In this document: positions 1 through 9,308 of the stretch, one piece after another
Position numbering within the stretch: position 1 is the stretch's first letter
How the letters are laid out: each line of letters starts with the position of its first letter
Source of the DNA: Tateyamaria pelophila
GTDB taxonomy: Bacteria > Pseudomonadota > Alphaproteobacteria > Rhodobacterales > Rhodobacteraceae
Assembly: GCF_019966495.1 (NCBI RefSeq)
Contig: NZ_JAIMIA010000003.1
Coordinates: forward strand, 62,001-126,000
DNA: 64,000 nt
Direction: 5' to 3'
Notes under the pieces: model-generated
Told to the model about the DNA's origin: nothing
The model's database searches: none
What the model saw: the letters and a program-made list of their open reading frames with translations, nothing else
Position numbers and translations under genes: made by a program

Positions 1-105
1 CCCGGCCATGGCGGCGTGCTGGACCGTTTTGACGGTATGCTTGGCGCATCGGTCTTTCTGCTGATGCTGGGGCAGGTCTCCGGCATTCCCGGAGGGGCTT
101 TGTGA
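1..105 (+). CDS. cdsA: phosphatidate cytidylyltransferase, C-terminal end only
   Basis: Only the last 34 codons of this gene lie in the window. They contain the motif GGVLDRFDG followed by a hydrophobic helix, which is the CdsA family signature region near the C-terminus. CdsA makes CDP-diacylglycerol from phosphatidate and CTP at the inner membrane. The stop TGA overlaps the GTG start of dxr by four bases (GTGA), so the two genes are translationally coupled. cdsA-dxr-rseP is a common proteobacterial gene order, which supports the call despite the short fragment. Confidence 0.88.
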   Translation, partial: PGHGGVLDRFDGMLGASVFLLMLGQVSGIPGGAL

Positions 106-1271
106 CGCGCCGCGTTTCGATCTTTGGGGCAACAGGGTCGATCGGACAAAACACCATTGATCTGATTGCCCGCAATCCGGATGCCTATGATGTGGTGGCC
201 CTGACCGGGGCATCGAATATCGATCTGCTGGCGCGGGACGCGATCCGCCTGGGGGCCGATGTGGCCGTGACAGCCGACGAAACACAGCTTGACGCCTTGC
301 GTGAGGCGCTGCGCGGATCCGGTGTGGAAGCGGCGGCAGGTCAGTCTGCGATGACCGAGGCGGGCTGCCGTCCGGCAGACTGGGTGATGTCGGCGATCGT
401 GGGGGCTGCGGGCCTTGCGCCAAGCATCTGCGCCTTGCAGCAAGGGGCGACACTGGCGCTTGCAAACAAGGAATCGCTGGTCTGTGCCGGGGCCCTGATC
501 CTCGAGACGGCCAAGGCGCATGACGCACGCCTGTTGCCGGTCGACAGCGAACATTCCGCTGTGTTTCAGGCGCTGGTCGGCGAAGACATGAGCGCGGTCG
601 AGCGGATCATCATCACCGCATCTGGCGGAGCATTCCGCGACTGGCCCATCGAAAAACTCGCCAGCGCCACGATTGCCGAAGCTTCGGCGCATCCCAATTG
701 GGACATGGGTCAGCGGATCACCATCGATTCCGCGTCCATGTTTAACAAGGCGCTGGAAATTATTGAAACACATGAATATTTTGGCGTTGCACCTGATCAA
801 ATCGAAGTGCTGGTCCACCCTGAATCCCTGATCCACGCGATGGTCGGTTTTCGGGATGGTGCATTGATGGCCCATGTGGGGCCACCCGATATGCGCCACG
901 CCATCGGCTATGCCTTGCACTGGCCCACACGCCAATCGCTGCCGGTCGCGCGTCTGGATCTTGCGGAAATAGGTGCGCTGACCTTCCGCGCGCCAGACGA
1001 AGACCGCTGGCCCGCGCTGCGTCTGGCCCGCGAAGTGATGGAGCGCGGCGGCTTGTCCGGTGCAGTGTTCAATGCGGCCAAGGAAACCGCGCTCGATGGT
1101 TTCATTGGCGGGGCGCTCTCGTTCCCGGCGATGGCCGAAGTTGTGGAAATCGTGCTGAACGAAACAGATCCAGGTCACATTGACGCCCCGATGACCCTTG
1201 ATAACGTCATGGTTGTAGACCACATCAGCAGACAAGCGGCGCGCAAAGCGATCGAGCAACGAGCAGGATAG
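102..1271 (+). CDS. dxr: 1-deoxy-D-xylulose 5-phosphate reductoisomerase
   Basis: The protein (389 aa, normal length) catalyses the NADPH-dependent conversion of DXP to 2-C-methyl-D-erythritol 4-phosphate, the first committed step of the MEP isoprenoid pathway in the cytoplasm. The nucleotide-binding loop GATGSIG is at residues 9-15, NKES at 122-125, and the metal-binding segment DSEH at 148-151 (D148, E150). A serine-rich substrate loop (ASGG) and the NKALE segment follow. The GTG start overlaps the cdsA stop, and rseP begins five bases after the stop, so it is the middle gene of a coupled envelope and isoprenoid operon. Confidence 0.97.
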   Translation: MTRRVSIFGATGSIGQNTIDLIARNPDAYDVVALTGASNIDLLARDAIRLGADVAVTADETQLDALREALRGSGVEAAAGQSAMTEAGCRPADWVMSAIVGAAGLAPSICALQQGATLALANKESLVCAGALILETAKAHDARLLPVDSEHSAVFQALVGEDMSAVERIIITASGGAFRDWPIEKLASATIAEASAHPNWDMGQRITIDSASMFNKALEIIETHEYFGVAPDQIEVLVHPESLIHAMVGFRDGALMAHVGPPDMRHAIGYALHWPTRQSLPVARLDLAEIGALTFRAPDEDRWPALRLAREVMERGGLSGAVFNAAKETALDGFIGGALSFPAMAEVVEIVLNETDPGHIDAPMTLDNVMVVDHISRQAARKAIEQRAG

Positions 1272-1275
1272 CATT

Positions 1276-2625
1276 TTGGACATTTCGGCCCTCATACCCG
1301 CCTTTGGCGGCCTTGCCTGGACCATCTTTTTCTTTGTCGTGGCGCTCAGCATCATCGTGGCGATCCATGAATATGGCCATTACATCGTGGGCCGGTGGTC
1401 GGGCATTCATGCGGATGTGTTTTCGATCGGGTTTGGCCCCGTTCTTTACAGCCGGGTCGACAAGCGCGGTACACGTTGGCAAATCGCGGCCTTGCCCTTT
1501 GGTGGTTATGTGAAATTCGCGGGCGACGCGGATGCAGCTTCCGGCAAAGACACCGAGGCCATGGCCGAAGCGGCCGAAGATCCCGAACGGTTGCGCAAGA
1601 CGATGCACGGCGCGCCGCTCTGGGCGCGGGCGGCGACCGTCGCGGCGGGCCCGGCGTTCAACTTTGCCCTGTCGATCATCGTCTTCGCCATCGTTGGATA
1701 TTCAAACGGCGTAGTCCGTGATCCGCTGACCGTCGGCGAACTGCGCCCATTGCCCGCACAGGTGCAGGAACTGCGGGAAGGCGACGTGGTGTTGGCGATC
1801 AACGGCGTCCCCGTTCCGAGTGTCGAAGATGCAGCCTACGGCGATCTGATGAATGACCTGCCCGGTGAGCCGATCCTGGACTATACGATCATCCGGGACG
1901 GCTCCGAGATGATCGTGCAGGGGCCGTATCTGCGCCCTGCCTTGATCAGCGCGGTCAGCCCGCAAAGTGCGGCACTTGCCGCCGATCTGGCCCCCGGTGA
2001 TGTGATTGTCGGAATTGATGGCGCGCCGATCTTTGCCTTTGGGCAGCTGGTCGTTGCGGTGGAAGGCTCCGATGGCCGCAGCCTGAACCTGTCTGTCTGG
2101 CGCGACGGCGACGTGACCGACAAGGTCCTCACCCCCAAACGCGTCGACGAACCGCAACCGGACGGTGGATTTGCCACACAATGGCGGATTGGTGTCGCGA
2201 GCGGTAATGCCTTTGAGGCAGCAACTGAATCGCCCGGCATCGGCGCCGCGATCAGCGGTGGCGTGGCGCAGACCTGGCGCATCATCAACGGCTCGATTTC
2301 GGGGCTGGGTCACATGATCACCGGCTCTATCAGCACCTGCAACCTGTCCGGACCCATCGGGATTGCCCAGGTTTCAGGCACAATGGCCAGTCAGGGCGCC
2401 CAGAGCTTCATCTGGTTCATCGCTGTGTTGTCGACGGCGGTTGGGTTACTCAACCTGTTTCCGATTCCGGCACTGGATGGCGGGCACCTTGTTTTCTACG
2501 CCTATGAGGCTGTCACGGGGCGGCCGCCCAGCGACCGGGCATTGCGCGTTTTGATGGGGGCGGGGCTGGCGCTTGTTTTGTCCTTGATGGTGTTTGCGCT
2601 CGCGAATGATCTATTTTGCCCCTGA
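1276..2625 (+). CDS. rseP: site-2 zinc metalloprotease RseP
   Basis: This 449-residue inner-membrane M50 protease cuts anti-sigma factors inside the membrane. The zinc motif HEYGH is at residues 31-35 in the first transmembrane helix, and the second metal motif LDGGH is near residue 401 in a C-terminal helix. Two PDZ-like modules lie in between, facing the periplasm. I use the TTG start because an AGGA Shine-Dalgarno sits seven bases upstream and the reading frame begins just after dxr; no ATG fits before the HEYGH helix. It lies between dxr and bamA, the usual alphaproteobacterial place. Confidence 0.96.
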   Translation: MDISALIPAFGGLAWTIFFFVVALSIIVAIHEYGHYIVGRWSGIHADVFSIGFGPVLYSRVDKRGTRWQIAALPFGGYVKFAGDADAASGKDTEAMAEAAEDPERLRKTMHGAPLWARAATVAAGPAFNFALSIIVFAIVGYSNGVVRDPLTVGELRPLPAQVQELREGDVVLAINGVPVPSVEDAAYGDLMNDLPGEPILDYTIIRDGSEMIVQGPYLRPALISAVSPQSAALAADLAPGDVIVGIDGAPIFAFGQLVVAVEGSDGRSLNLSVWRDGDVTDKVLTPKRVDEPQPDGGFATQWRIGVASGNAFEAATESPGIGAAISGGVAQTWRIINGSISGLGHMITGSISTCNLSGPIGIAQVSGTMASQGAQSFIWFIAVLSTAVGLLNLFPIPALDGGHLVFYAYEAVTGRPPSDRALRVLMGAGLALVLSLMVFALANDLFCP

Positions 2626-2726
2626 GCGGGGGCGTGATGCGTCGAAATGCCTGAATTCCGCCACATTTGTATCAATCTTGTGTCCCAATCCCGGACTACT
2701 CTGATTCCAAGAGGAAGGATGAGACG

Positions 2727-2852
2727 ATGCAAACACTTCAAAGTGGATACCGGGGCCTGAGCCTTCTGATGCTGCTCAACTCGGATCGTGTGCTGTATGC
2801 GATGACGCTGATGGCGGCCCTTCTGGCTGGTGCTTGGCTGGGTGGCCTCTAG
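2727..2852 (+). CDS. small single-pass membrane protein, 41 aa, function unknown
   Basis: This short ORF has a strong Shine-Dalgarno (AGGAAGG) before its ATG. It encodes a polar N-terminus followed by a hydrophobic helix at about residues 22-40 rich in Ala, Leu and Met, ending Gly-Gly-Leu. A frame extension to 2667 exists but has no ribosome binding site. A hairpin terminator follows at once, so the gene has its own end between rseP and bamA. I recall similar short ORFs in related genomes but assign no function. It could be a small membrane modulator of the envelope genes on either side; that is inference. Confidence 0.6.
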   Translation: MQTLQSGYRGLSLLMLLNSDRVLYAMTLMAALLAGAWLGGL

Positions 2853-2883
2853 GGCAACCTCAAACACTGTGACACTTCTGTCG

Positions 2884-2910
2884 CCCACGCTTTTGCGTGG
2901 GTGTTTGTGC
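2884..2910 (+). terminator. Rho-independent terminator after the 41-aa ORF
   Basis: A 7-bp perfect stem (CCCACGC / GCGTGGG) with a TTTT loop is followed by a T-rich stretch. It sits 32 bases after the small ORF and before bamA, so it should separate the cdsA-dxr-rseP-small ORF unit from the bamA operon, which would then start in the AT-rich interval 2905-2980. Confidence 0.65.
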
Positions 2911-2981
2911 TTTTGACAAGCCCTCTCAATCCCGTTACTTCCTTTCTGTATTATAGAAATCTGAACACGTGGGGCAAAATC

Positions 2982-5333
2982 ATGGGATTGAGGATGACAG
3001 GCGTGAGTGGCAAACAGCAGTACCAGCACCGAAACGCAATACAGGCTCTTTTGATTTTAGCGCTGATTTCAGTCGCTTGGATGACTCAGCTTGCTCCGGC
3101 TTTCGCGCAGGAGTTTCGATTCACCCGCATCGTGGTCGAAGGCAATGAACGCGTCGGCGACGCGGCCGTGGTGACACGGGCCGGAATCGCTTCGGGGCAG
3201 ACCGTATCGGCAGGCCAGGTAAATGATGCGTTGCAAAATCTCCAAACCAGCGGATTGTTTGAAACCGTGACCGTGGAACCGCAGGGATCGACACTGTTGA
3301 TCACGGTGGTTGAACGGCCCACGTTGAACAGGGTCACGTTCGAAGGCAACCGGCGTATCGACGATGAAGCCTTGGCCGAAGTGATCGAAAGCCAGGAACG
3401 CCTGGTGTTCAGCACCGCTCAGGTCGAGCGCGACGTAGCGGCCATCGCAGAGCTGTATTCTGCGCAGGGACGGATCGCAGCCCGGGTCAGCCCAAGGATC
3501 ATCCGCCGGTCTGATAACCGCGTGGACCTGATTTTCGAGATTTTCGAAGGCGATGTCATCGAAATCGAGCGCCTCAGCTTTGTTGGCAACCGTGCCTTTT
3601 CGGATCGCCGCCTGCGCCGCGTCTTGCAGACCAAGCAAGCGGGGATCTTCCGGGCACTGATCACGAGCGATACGCTGATCGAGGACCGCGTCGAGTTCGA
3701 CAAGCAAGTGCTTCAGGATTTTTACTTTTCGCGCGGCTATGTCGATTTCCGGACCTTGAGCGCCAATGCCCAGTTGACCGAAGAACGCGATGGTTTCTTT
3801 CTGGTGTTCACCGTTGAGGAAGGCCAGCAATTCACGTTTGGCGAAATATCGGTGTCTTCCGATCTGCCTGGACTCGACCTCGGCGTGTATCAGGATGCGG
3901 TCCGGGTTCGTCCGGGCGTTGTCTATTCGCCGCTATTGGTCGAAAATGAAATCGCGCGTCTCGAGCGCCAGGGACAACGCGACGGTGTCGACTTCCTGCG
4001 GGTTGAACCACGTGTTACGCGCAACGACCGTGACCTGACGCTGGATGTGGAGCTGTTTCTGAGCCGTGGGCCCCGGGTTTTTGTTGAAAGGATCGATATC
4101 GAGGGCAACACCACGACGCTTGACCGCGTCATCCGCCGCCAATTCAGAATTGCCGAAGGGGACCCGTTCAATCCACGCGAGATCCGTGACGCGGCCGAAC
4201 GGATCCGGGCGCTTGATTTCTTTGGCGACACCAGCGTCAACGCGCGTGAAGGCTCGCGACCAGACCAGGTGATCATCGACGTGGACGTCGAAGAACAGCC
4301 AACCGGATCTCTGAACTTCGGTGGATCTTACGCGGTGAACGAAGGCTTCGGCCTTGCGATCGGCTTCACGGAACGTAACTTTCTTGGACGCGGACAGACT
4401 TTCGGTCTGAACTTTTCGACGGCACAAGATGCTGGGCAATATGGTTTGACGTTCATCGAACCCGCCTTTCTGGGCCGCGATGTCGCCTTCGGTCTGTCCC
4501 TGCGATATTCGGAATCCGACAGTAGCTTCAACAACTATGATACCGAAAGCTTCCTGTTCAGCCCCTCGCTGACATTCCCGGTGAGTGAGAACGGTACTCT
4601 CTCGTTGCGCTACACGGTCCGCCGCCAGAAGATGTTGGATCGCGATCCGATCGAAAACGGCGCTGTCGTGCAGACCGAGATTGATGCGGGCCGGGAACTC
4701 GCCTCGGGTCTGGGCTACACTTATGTGTACGACACACGCACAACTGGCCTTGATCCGAATTCCGGAGTTCTTTTCGAGTTTGGTCAGGATTTTGCTGGAC
4801 TTGGCGGCGACTCAGAGTTCATCCGGACAACTGCAAAAATCGTCGGCGAGCGTCGCGTGCTGAGCGAAGATGTCGTGCTGCGGGCGACGGTTGAGGGCGG
4901 TGCGCTGAATTGGCGCGGCGGGACGAACCGGACGATTGACCGGTTCCAGGTCGGACCTCGTATCTTCCGTGGCTTTGAGCCGGGCGGTATTGGCCCACGC
5001 GATTTCTCGGCACCAGACGATCCGGATGCGTTGGGTGGCAACCTTTTTGCCGTAGCCCGTCTGGAAGCTGAATTCCCTGTTGGACTGCCCGACGAATGGG
5101 GCCTGCGCGGTGCGTTGTTCACGGATGCGGGTAACTTGTGGAACCTTGATGACGTGGACCTGACGGGGGGTGATATCAAAGGCGAAAACGGGTCGCTCCG
5201 TGTTGTCGTCGGCGCTTCGATCCTTTGGGACACAATCATCGGGCCTTTGCGCTTCAACTTCAGCAAGGCCGTCAAAAAGGAAAGCTTTGACCGGGAACAA
5301 TCGTTTGATGTAACCCTGTCGTCCAACTTCTGA
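2982..5333 (+). CDS. bamA: outer membrane protein assembly factor BamA
   Basis: BamA (783 aa) inserts beta-barrel proteins into the outer membrane. The N-terminus is a signal peptide ending at about residue 43 (AFAQ). Five POTRA repeats follow, each with the VxxxGN pattern (VEGNERV, FEGNRRI, FVGNRAF and so on), then a C-terminal 16-strand barrel that ends in a terminal Phe. I chose the ATG at 2982 because GGGGC lies seven bases upstream and the longer frame (from 2901) begins inside the preceding terminator. An alternative ATG four codons later is possible. Skp, fabZ and the lpx genes follow on the same strand. Confidence 0.97.
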   Translation: MGLRMTGVSGKQQYQHRNAIQALLILALISVAWMTQLAPAFAQEFRFTRIVVEGNERVGDAAVVTRAGIASGQTVSAGQVNDALQNLQTSGLFETVTVEPQGSTLLITVVERPTLNRVTFEGNRRIDDEALAEVIESQERLVFSTAQVERDVAAIAELYSAQGRIAARVSPRIIRRSDNRVDLIFEIFEGDVIEIERLSFVGNRAFSDRRLRRVLQTKQAGIFRALITSDTLIEDRVEFDKQVLQDFYFSRGYVDFRTLSANAQLTEERDGFFLVFTVEEGQQFTFGEISVSSDLPGLDLGVYQDAVRVRPGVVYSPLLVENEIARLERQGQRDGVDFLRVEPRVTRNDRDLTLDVELFLSRGPRVFVERIDIEGNTTTLDRVIRRQFRIAEGDPFNPREIRDAAERIRALDFFGDTSVNAREGSRPDQVIIDVDVEEQPTGSLNFGGSYAVNEGFGLAIGFTERNFLGRGQTFGLNFSTAQDAGQYGLTFIEPAFLGRDVAFGLSLRYSESDSSFNNYDTESFLFSPSLTFPVSENGTLSLRYTVRRQKMLDRDPIENGAVVQTEIDAGRELASGLGYTYVYDTRTTGLDPNSGVLFEFGQDFAGLGGDSEFIRTTAKIVGERRVLSEDVVLRATVEGGALNWRGGTNRTIDRFQVGPRIFRGFEPGGIGPRDFSAPDDPDALGGNLFAVARLEAEFPVGLPDEWGLRGALFTDAGNLWNLDDVDLTGGDIKGENGSLRVVVGASILWDTIIGPLRFNFSKAVKKESFDREQSFDVTLSSNF

Positions 5334-5337
5334 TCCG

Positions 5338-5877
5338 ATGTGGCGCTTCGCCCGATACATGCTTTTGGCGCTGGCCTTGACAGGGGCCAGCGCTGTCTTT
5401 GCGCAGGATTTGCGCAGTCCTGTCTTGACCGTAGACAGCGACCGGTTGTACCGCGACAGTGACTTTGGCAAACGCGTGGCGCAGGAGATCGAAACGCTCG
5501 GCCGCGCGATGGCTGAAGAAAACCGGGTGCTCGAAGCCGAACTCGAAGCCGAAGAGCGCAGCCTGACCGCGCAACGCGCCGAACTCACACCCGAAGATTT
5601 CCGGACGCTCGCGGACGCTTTTGACGCCCGTGTTCAGAAGATCCGCCGCGAACGCGAATCCCAAAACCGGCTTTTGAGCGAGCAGTTGGAAGAAAACCGT
5701 GTGCGGTTCCTGAATGCGGCGGCTCCGGTTTTGGAAGACATCATGCGAGAGGCCGGTGCGGGCATCATTCTTGAACGCCGCGGTGTCTTCATCAGTGCCA
5801 ATGCCATCGACATCACCGTTGCCGCAATCGAGCGGATCAATTCCGTGCTCGGCGATGGTGTGCCCGCGTCCGAATAG
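5338..5877 (+). CDS. OmpH/Skp family periplasmic chaperone
   Basis: The 179-residue protein starts with a signal peptide (residues 1-23, ending VFAQ). It continues with a long charged helical part rich in Glu and Arg between about 55 and 125 that should form the coiled-coil tentacles of Skp, then a compact core. Skp holds unfolded outer-membrane proteins on their way to BamA, which fits its place four bases after bamA. The length is near the family norm. The OmpH family is sequence-divergent, so the call rests on size, architecture and position. Confidence 0.9.
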   Translation: MWRFARYMLLALALTGASAVFAQDLRSPVLTVDSDRLYRDSDFGKRVAQEIETLGRAMAEENRVLEAELEAEERSLTAQRAELTPEDFRTLADAFDARVQKIRRERESQNRLLSEQLEENRVRFLNAAAPVLEDIMREAGAGIILERRGVFISANAIDITVAAIERINSVLGDGVPASE

Positions 5878-5955
5878 GTCCCGCGCTTGCGGCACCGCAT
5901 CGCCCTTGCTAGTCAGGTGCTCAGCAAACCCGTATCAGCGAGGCCGGAACAGACA

Positions 5956-6420
5956 ATGAGCACAGAACTTCTTACAGCAGATATCGGGCTGATCCAGCGC
6001 ATCATTCCGCACCGTTATCCGTTTTTGCTGGTCGACAAGGTCATCGATATCGACGGCTACACGTCTGCGACCGGCATCAAGAACGTCACCATGAACGAGC
6101 CGCATTTTCAGGGCCATTTTCCGGGCAAACCCATCATGCCGGGTGTGACAATCGTCGAGGCGATGGCTCAGACGGCGGCCGTAATGGTGGGCACGGCTCT
6201 GGAGATGATGGACAAGAACATGCTGGTCTATTTCATGGCCATCGACAAATGCAAGTTCCGCCGCATGGTCGTGCCGGGAGATGTTTTGTACCTCAATCTG
6301 ACCACGACGCGTGGCAAACCGGGCGCCAAAGTCTGGAAATTTGCCGGAGTCGCACAAGTCGACGGTGAGATGGCGTGCGAAGCGGAATTCACGGCGATGA
6401 TGGATTTGCCCGCTGCATGA
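5956..6420 (+). CDS. fabZ: 3-hydroxyacyl-ACP dehydratase FabZ
   Basis: This 154-residue hot-dog-fold enzyme dehydrates 3-hydroxyacyl-ACP in fatty acid synthesis and competes with LpxA for hydroxymyristoyl-ACP. The N-terminal [11 protein letters not shown] segment and the catalytic motif [11 protein letters not shown] with His54 and Glu68 are intact. The ATG at 5956 gives the usual FabZ length; an in-frame extension to 5887 adds residues not seen in the family. The stop overlaps the lpxA start (ATGA), coupling it to lipid A synthesis. Confidence 0.97.
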   Translation: MSTELLTADIGLIQRIIPHRYPFLLVDKVIDIDGYTSATGIKNVTMNEPHFQGHFPGKPIMPGVTIVEAMAQTAAVMVGTALEMMDKNMLVYFMAIDKCKFRRMVVPGDVLYLNLTTTRGKPGAKVWKFAGVAQVDGEMACEAEFTAMMDLPAA

Positions 6421-7205
6421 GCGACGTGCGGGTCCACCCTTCGGCTGTGATCGAGGCTGGTGCGCGGATTGATCCGTCCGCCTCGGTTGGGCCATTTTCT
6501 GTGGTGGGTCCGGACGTGGTGCTGGGCCCGAGGGTTGCGCTGAAAAGCCATGTAGTCGTGTCCGGGCAAACGGTGATCGGTGCCGATACGGTGGTTTTTC
6601 CGTTCGCCGTGCTCGGAGAAATCCCGCAAGACCTCAAGTTCAAGGGGGAAGACAGCCGCCTCGAGATTGGTGAACGCAACCGCATCCGAGAGCATGTGAC
6701 GATGAATGGCGGCACGCGCTATGGCGGTGGTGTGACCCGGATCGGCGATGATTGCCTGTTCATGGCAGGTTGCCACATTGCCCATGATGCCCGGGTGGGG
6801 AACCGGGTCGTGGTCGTGAATGCGGCGGGCGTCGCGGGGCACTGTATTCTCGAAGACGATGTGATTCTGGGTGGATTGTCCGGCGTGCATCAGTTTGTGC
6901 GAATCGGGCGTGGGGCGGTTATCGGTGCTGTCACGATGGTGACCCATGACGTGATCCCCTACGGCCTCGTACAGGCGCCGCGCGGGGAATTGGACGGGCT
7001 GAACCTTGTGGGTCTCAAGCGACGTGGCGTTGACCGTGTCGATATCACGGCGCTGCGGGCGGCTTACCAGATGCTGGCCCAGGGCGACGGCACCTTTCAT
7101 GACAGGGCGGCCAAGCTTGGCTCCGAGACGGACAGTCAATATGTGCGCGATATTGTCGACTTCGTCATGGGCGAAAGTGACCGTTCCTTTCTGACCCCGC
7201 GCTGA
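6417..7205 (+). CDS. lpxA: UDP-N-acetylglucosamine acyltransferase LpxA
   Basis: LpxA (262 aa) starts lipid A synthesis by moving a 3-hydroxyacyl chain from ACP onto UDP-GlcNAc. Left-handed beta-helix hexapeptide repeats run from about residue 5 to 190. The catalytic histidine lies in the HIAHDARVG segment (His123), and a helical C-terminal domain follows. It starts inside the fabZ stop, and its own stop overlaps the lpxI ATG by one base. The start matches the usual N-terminus of the family. Confidence 0.97.
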   Translation: MSDVRVHPSAVIEAGARIDPSASVGPFSVVGPDVVLGPRVALKSHVVVSGQTVIGADTVVFPFAVLGEIPQDLKFKGEDSRLEIGERNRIREHVTMNGGTRYGGGVTRIGDDCLFMAGCHIAHDARVGNRVVVVNAAGVAGHCILEDDVILGGLSGVHQFVRIGRGAVIGAVTMVTHDVIPYGLVQAPRGELDGLNLVGLKRRGVDRVDITALRAAYQMLAQGDGTFHDRAAKLGSETDSQYVRDIVDFVMGESDRSFLTPR

Positions 7206-8089
7206 TGCTGGCGCTGATCACAGGGCGCGGTGGCTTGCCGATTGCTGTGGCAGAGGCGCTTGCGACCCGTCCGCTGGTTTGCGCTCTGAACGGGCAGGGG
7301 CCGGACGGGCTGATCCCCGACATTACATTTCGGATCGAGCATCTGGGCACATTGCTGTCCACGCTGAAGTCGGCGGCGGTGACCGACGTGTGCTTGTGTG
7401 GATCCATTGATCGGCCGAGGCTTGATCTGGACAAGGTGGACACTGCCACGGCGCCTTTGTTGCCGGTCCTGGCCGGGGCTGTTGCGTCGGGCGAGGACAG
7501 TGCCCTGCGCGCAGTGATCGGCATTTTTGAGCAGGCCGGGTTCGGTGTCCGCGCGGCCCATGATCTGGCGCCCGATTTGCTCCCGCCCGCGGGTCTTCTG
7601 ACATCTGCGCCTGTCCCGCAGGAGGCCGGGTCAGATGTGGCGCTGGCCTTGCGTGTTCTTGAAGCGCATGGGGCTGCCGATCTTGGGCAATCTTGCGTCA
7701 TTCAGAACGGGACGGTCCTCGCTCGCGAGGATGCGCGTGGTACTGATGCAATGCTTGAGGGTTTGGGCCCTACGCCTGTCGCCACAGACAGACCGGATCC
7801 GTTCTCTGGCATGATGGACATGGCCGGTGATCTGTTGGGCGATGCGGCGGATTGGCTGTCCGGTGATGCCAAACCGGATGCGGTTCGGGCGGGAATGCTC
7901 TTCAAGGCCCCGAAACCGGGTCAGGATCATCGCATTGACTTGCCCACCATCGGGCCAGTGACCGCGGAGAAGGCCAGTGCCGCCGGCCTGGCCGGGATCG
8001 TGATTGCCCAAGGGGGCGTTATCGTCCTTGAGCAGGCCCGCGTTCTGGACAAGTTGAATGCAGCGGGCATGTATCTGTGGGTGCGCTGA
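7205..8089 (+). CDS. lpxI: UDP-2,3-diacylglucosamine pyrophosphatase LpxI
   Basis: The 294-residue protein belongs to the DUF1009/LpxI family: it opens with ALITGRGGLPIAVAEA and ends in the conserved C-terminal domain with the GIVIAQGGVIVL segment. LpxI hydrolyses UDP-2,3-diacylglucosamine to lipid X and UMP, replacing LpxH in alphaproteobacteria. It lies exactly between lpxA and lpxB, overlapping both, which supports the role. The C-terminal metal-binding domain runs from about residue 150 onward. Confidence 0.93.
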   Translation: MLALITGRGGLPIAVAEALATRPLVCALNGQGPDGLIPDITFRIEHLGTLLSTLKSAAVTDVCLCGSIDRPRLDLDKVDTATAPLLPVLAGAVASGEDSALRAVIGIFEQAGFGVRAAHDLAPDLLPPAGLLTSAPVPQEAGSDVALALRVLEAHGAADLGQSCVIQNGTVLAREDARGTDAMLEGLGPTPVATDRPDPFSGMMDMAGDLLGDAADWLSGDAKPDAVRAGMLFKAPKPGQDHRIDLPTIGPVTAEKASAAGLAGIVIAQGGVIVLEQARVLDKLNAAGMYLWVR

Positions 8090-9240
8090 AGGTCTTTGTC
8101 GTTGCGGGGGAACCTTCGGGGGATGCGCTTGGCGGCGCGCTCATGGCGGGCTTGCGTGTGCTCGCGCCAGACGTGTGCTTTGACGGTGTCGGCGGGCCAA
8201 TGATGCAGGCGCAGGGCCTCACCAGCCGGTTCGATATGTCGGAATTGTCCGTGATGGGCATCGCTGAGATATTGCCGAGGTATCGGAACCTCAAGCGGCG
8301 TATCACGCAGACCGCGCAGGCGGTGATCGAGACGCACCCGGATGTTCTGATCACCATCGACAGCCCTGATTTTTGTTTGCGCGTTGCCAGGCAGGTGAAA
8401 GCCGGCAGTGACATTCGGACCGTGCATTACGTGGCCCCGACGGTCTGGGCGTGGCGTTCGGGGCGGGCGGCCAGGATGGCCCGGGTCATCGATCATGTGT
8501 TGGCGCTGTTTCCGTTTGAGCCGCCTTACATGACGGCTGTCGGCATGACCTGTGATTTTGTCGGGCACCCGGTGGCAACCGCGCCGCGGGCGACAGAGGC
8601 AGACTGCGCGGCTTTCCGTGCGAAACACGGTTTGGAAAAAGCGTCTCCTCTGGTGTTGGTCCTGCCCGGTTCGCGGCAAGGGGAAGTGCGCCGGATGGGG
8701 CCGGTTTTTGGAGCGGCCTTGGGACAGATGGCGCGGTCGCATCCAGATATGCGGATCGTGTTGCCTTCGGCGGCGGCCGTGGCAGATCTTGTTGCCGCAC
8801 AGGTAAGGGATTGGCCGATTGCCCCGCTTCTGATTGATCCCCGGGTGATGTCATTGGACGCAGGGCAGGCCGAAAAGCGCGCGGCGTTTCGCGCAGCGGA
8901 TGTCGCGCTGGCCACGTCGGGAACCGTGGCCTTGGAACTGGCGGCCGCTGGCACACCAATGGTGAGCGCCTATGATTTTCACTGGCTGAGCCGGGCGATC
9001 ATCCGCCGGATGGTGACCACGGACACCGGCAACCTGATCAACCTTGTCTCTGACACCCGCGTTGTTCCAGAGGTGATCGGCAAGGCCCTGACGGTAGAAA
9101 ACACCGTGCGCGCGATGGCGCAGGTCTTGGCTGATCCAACCGCGCAACGTGCAGCCATGATCCAAACGATGGACGCGCTTGGCCGGGGCGGCGAAGACCC
9201 CGGATTGCGCGCCGCGCGCTCTGTTCTGAGGAGCATCTAA
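8077..9240 (+). CDS. lpxB: lipid-A-disaccharide synthase LpxB
   Basis: LpxB (387 aa) joins lipid X to UDP-2,3-diacylglucosamine to form the lipid A disaccharide at the cytoplasmic face of the inner membrane. The N-terminal VVAGEPSGDALGG motif and the HYVAPTVWAWRSGRA segment are characteristic of family GT19. The GTG start lies inside lpxI and overlaps it by 13 bases. It ends the rightward envelope run and converges on tyrS across a 68-base gap. Confidence 0.96.
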   Translation: MGALKVFVVAGEPSGDALGGALMAGLRVLAPDVCFDGVGGPMMQAQGLTSRFDMSELSVMGIAEILPRYRNLKRRITQTAQAVIETHPDVLITIDSPDFCLRVARQVKAGSDIRTVHYVAPTVWAWRSGRAARMARVIDHVLALFPFEPPYMTAVGMTCDFVGHPVATAPRATEADCAAFRAKHGLEKASPLVLVLPGSRQGEVRRMGPVFGAALGQMARSHPDMRIVLPSAAAVADLVAAQVRDWPIAPLLIDPRVMSLDAGQAEKRAAFRAADVALATSGTVALELAAAGTPMVSAYDFHWLSRAIIRRMVTTDTGNLINLVSDTRVVPEVIGKALTVENTVRAMAQVLADPTAQRAAMIQTMDALGRGGEDPGLRAARSVLRSI

Positions 9241-9308
9241 TCCGAAGGCGCGCCTTGCGGCGCAAACTCTTGTTGATTTCGCCCTTTGTCGGGCAACTGC
9301 GCCTTGGA

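Noticed and set aside
9245-9305. Inverted repeat AAGGCGC ... GCGCCTT between lpxB and tyrS as a bidirectional terminator
   Set aside because: The loop is over 40 bases and no T-run follows on either strand.
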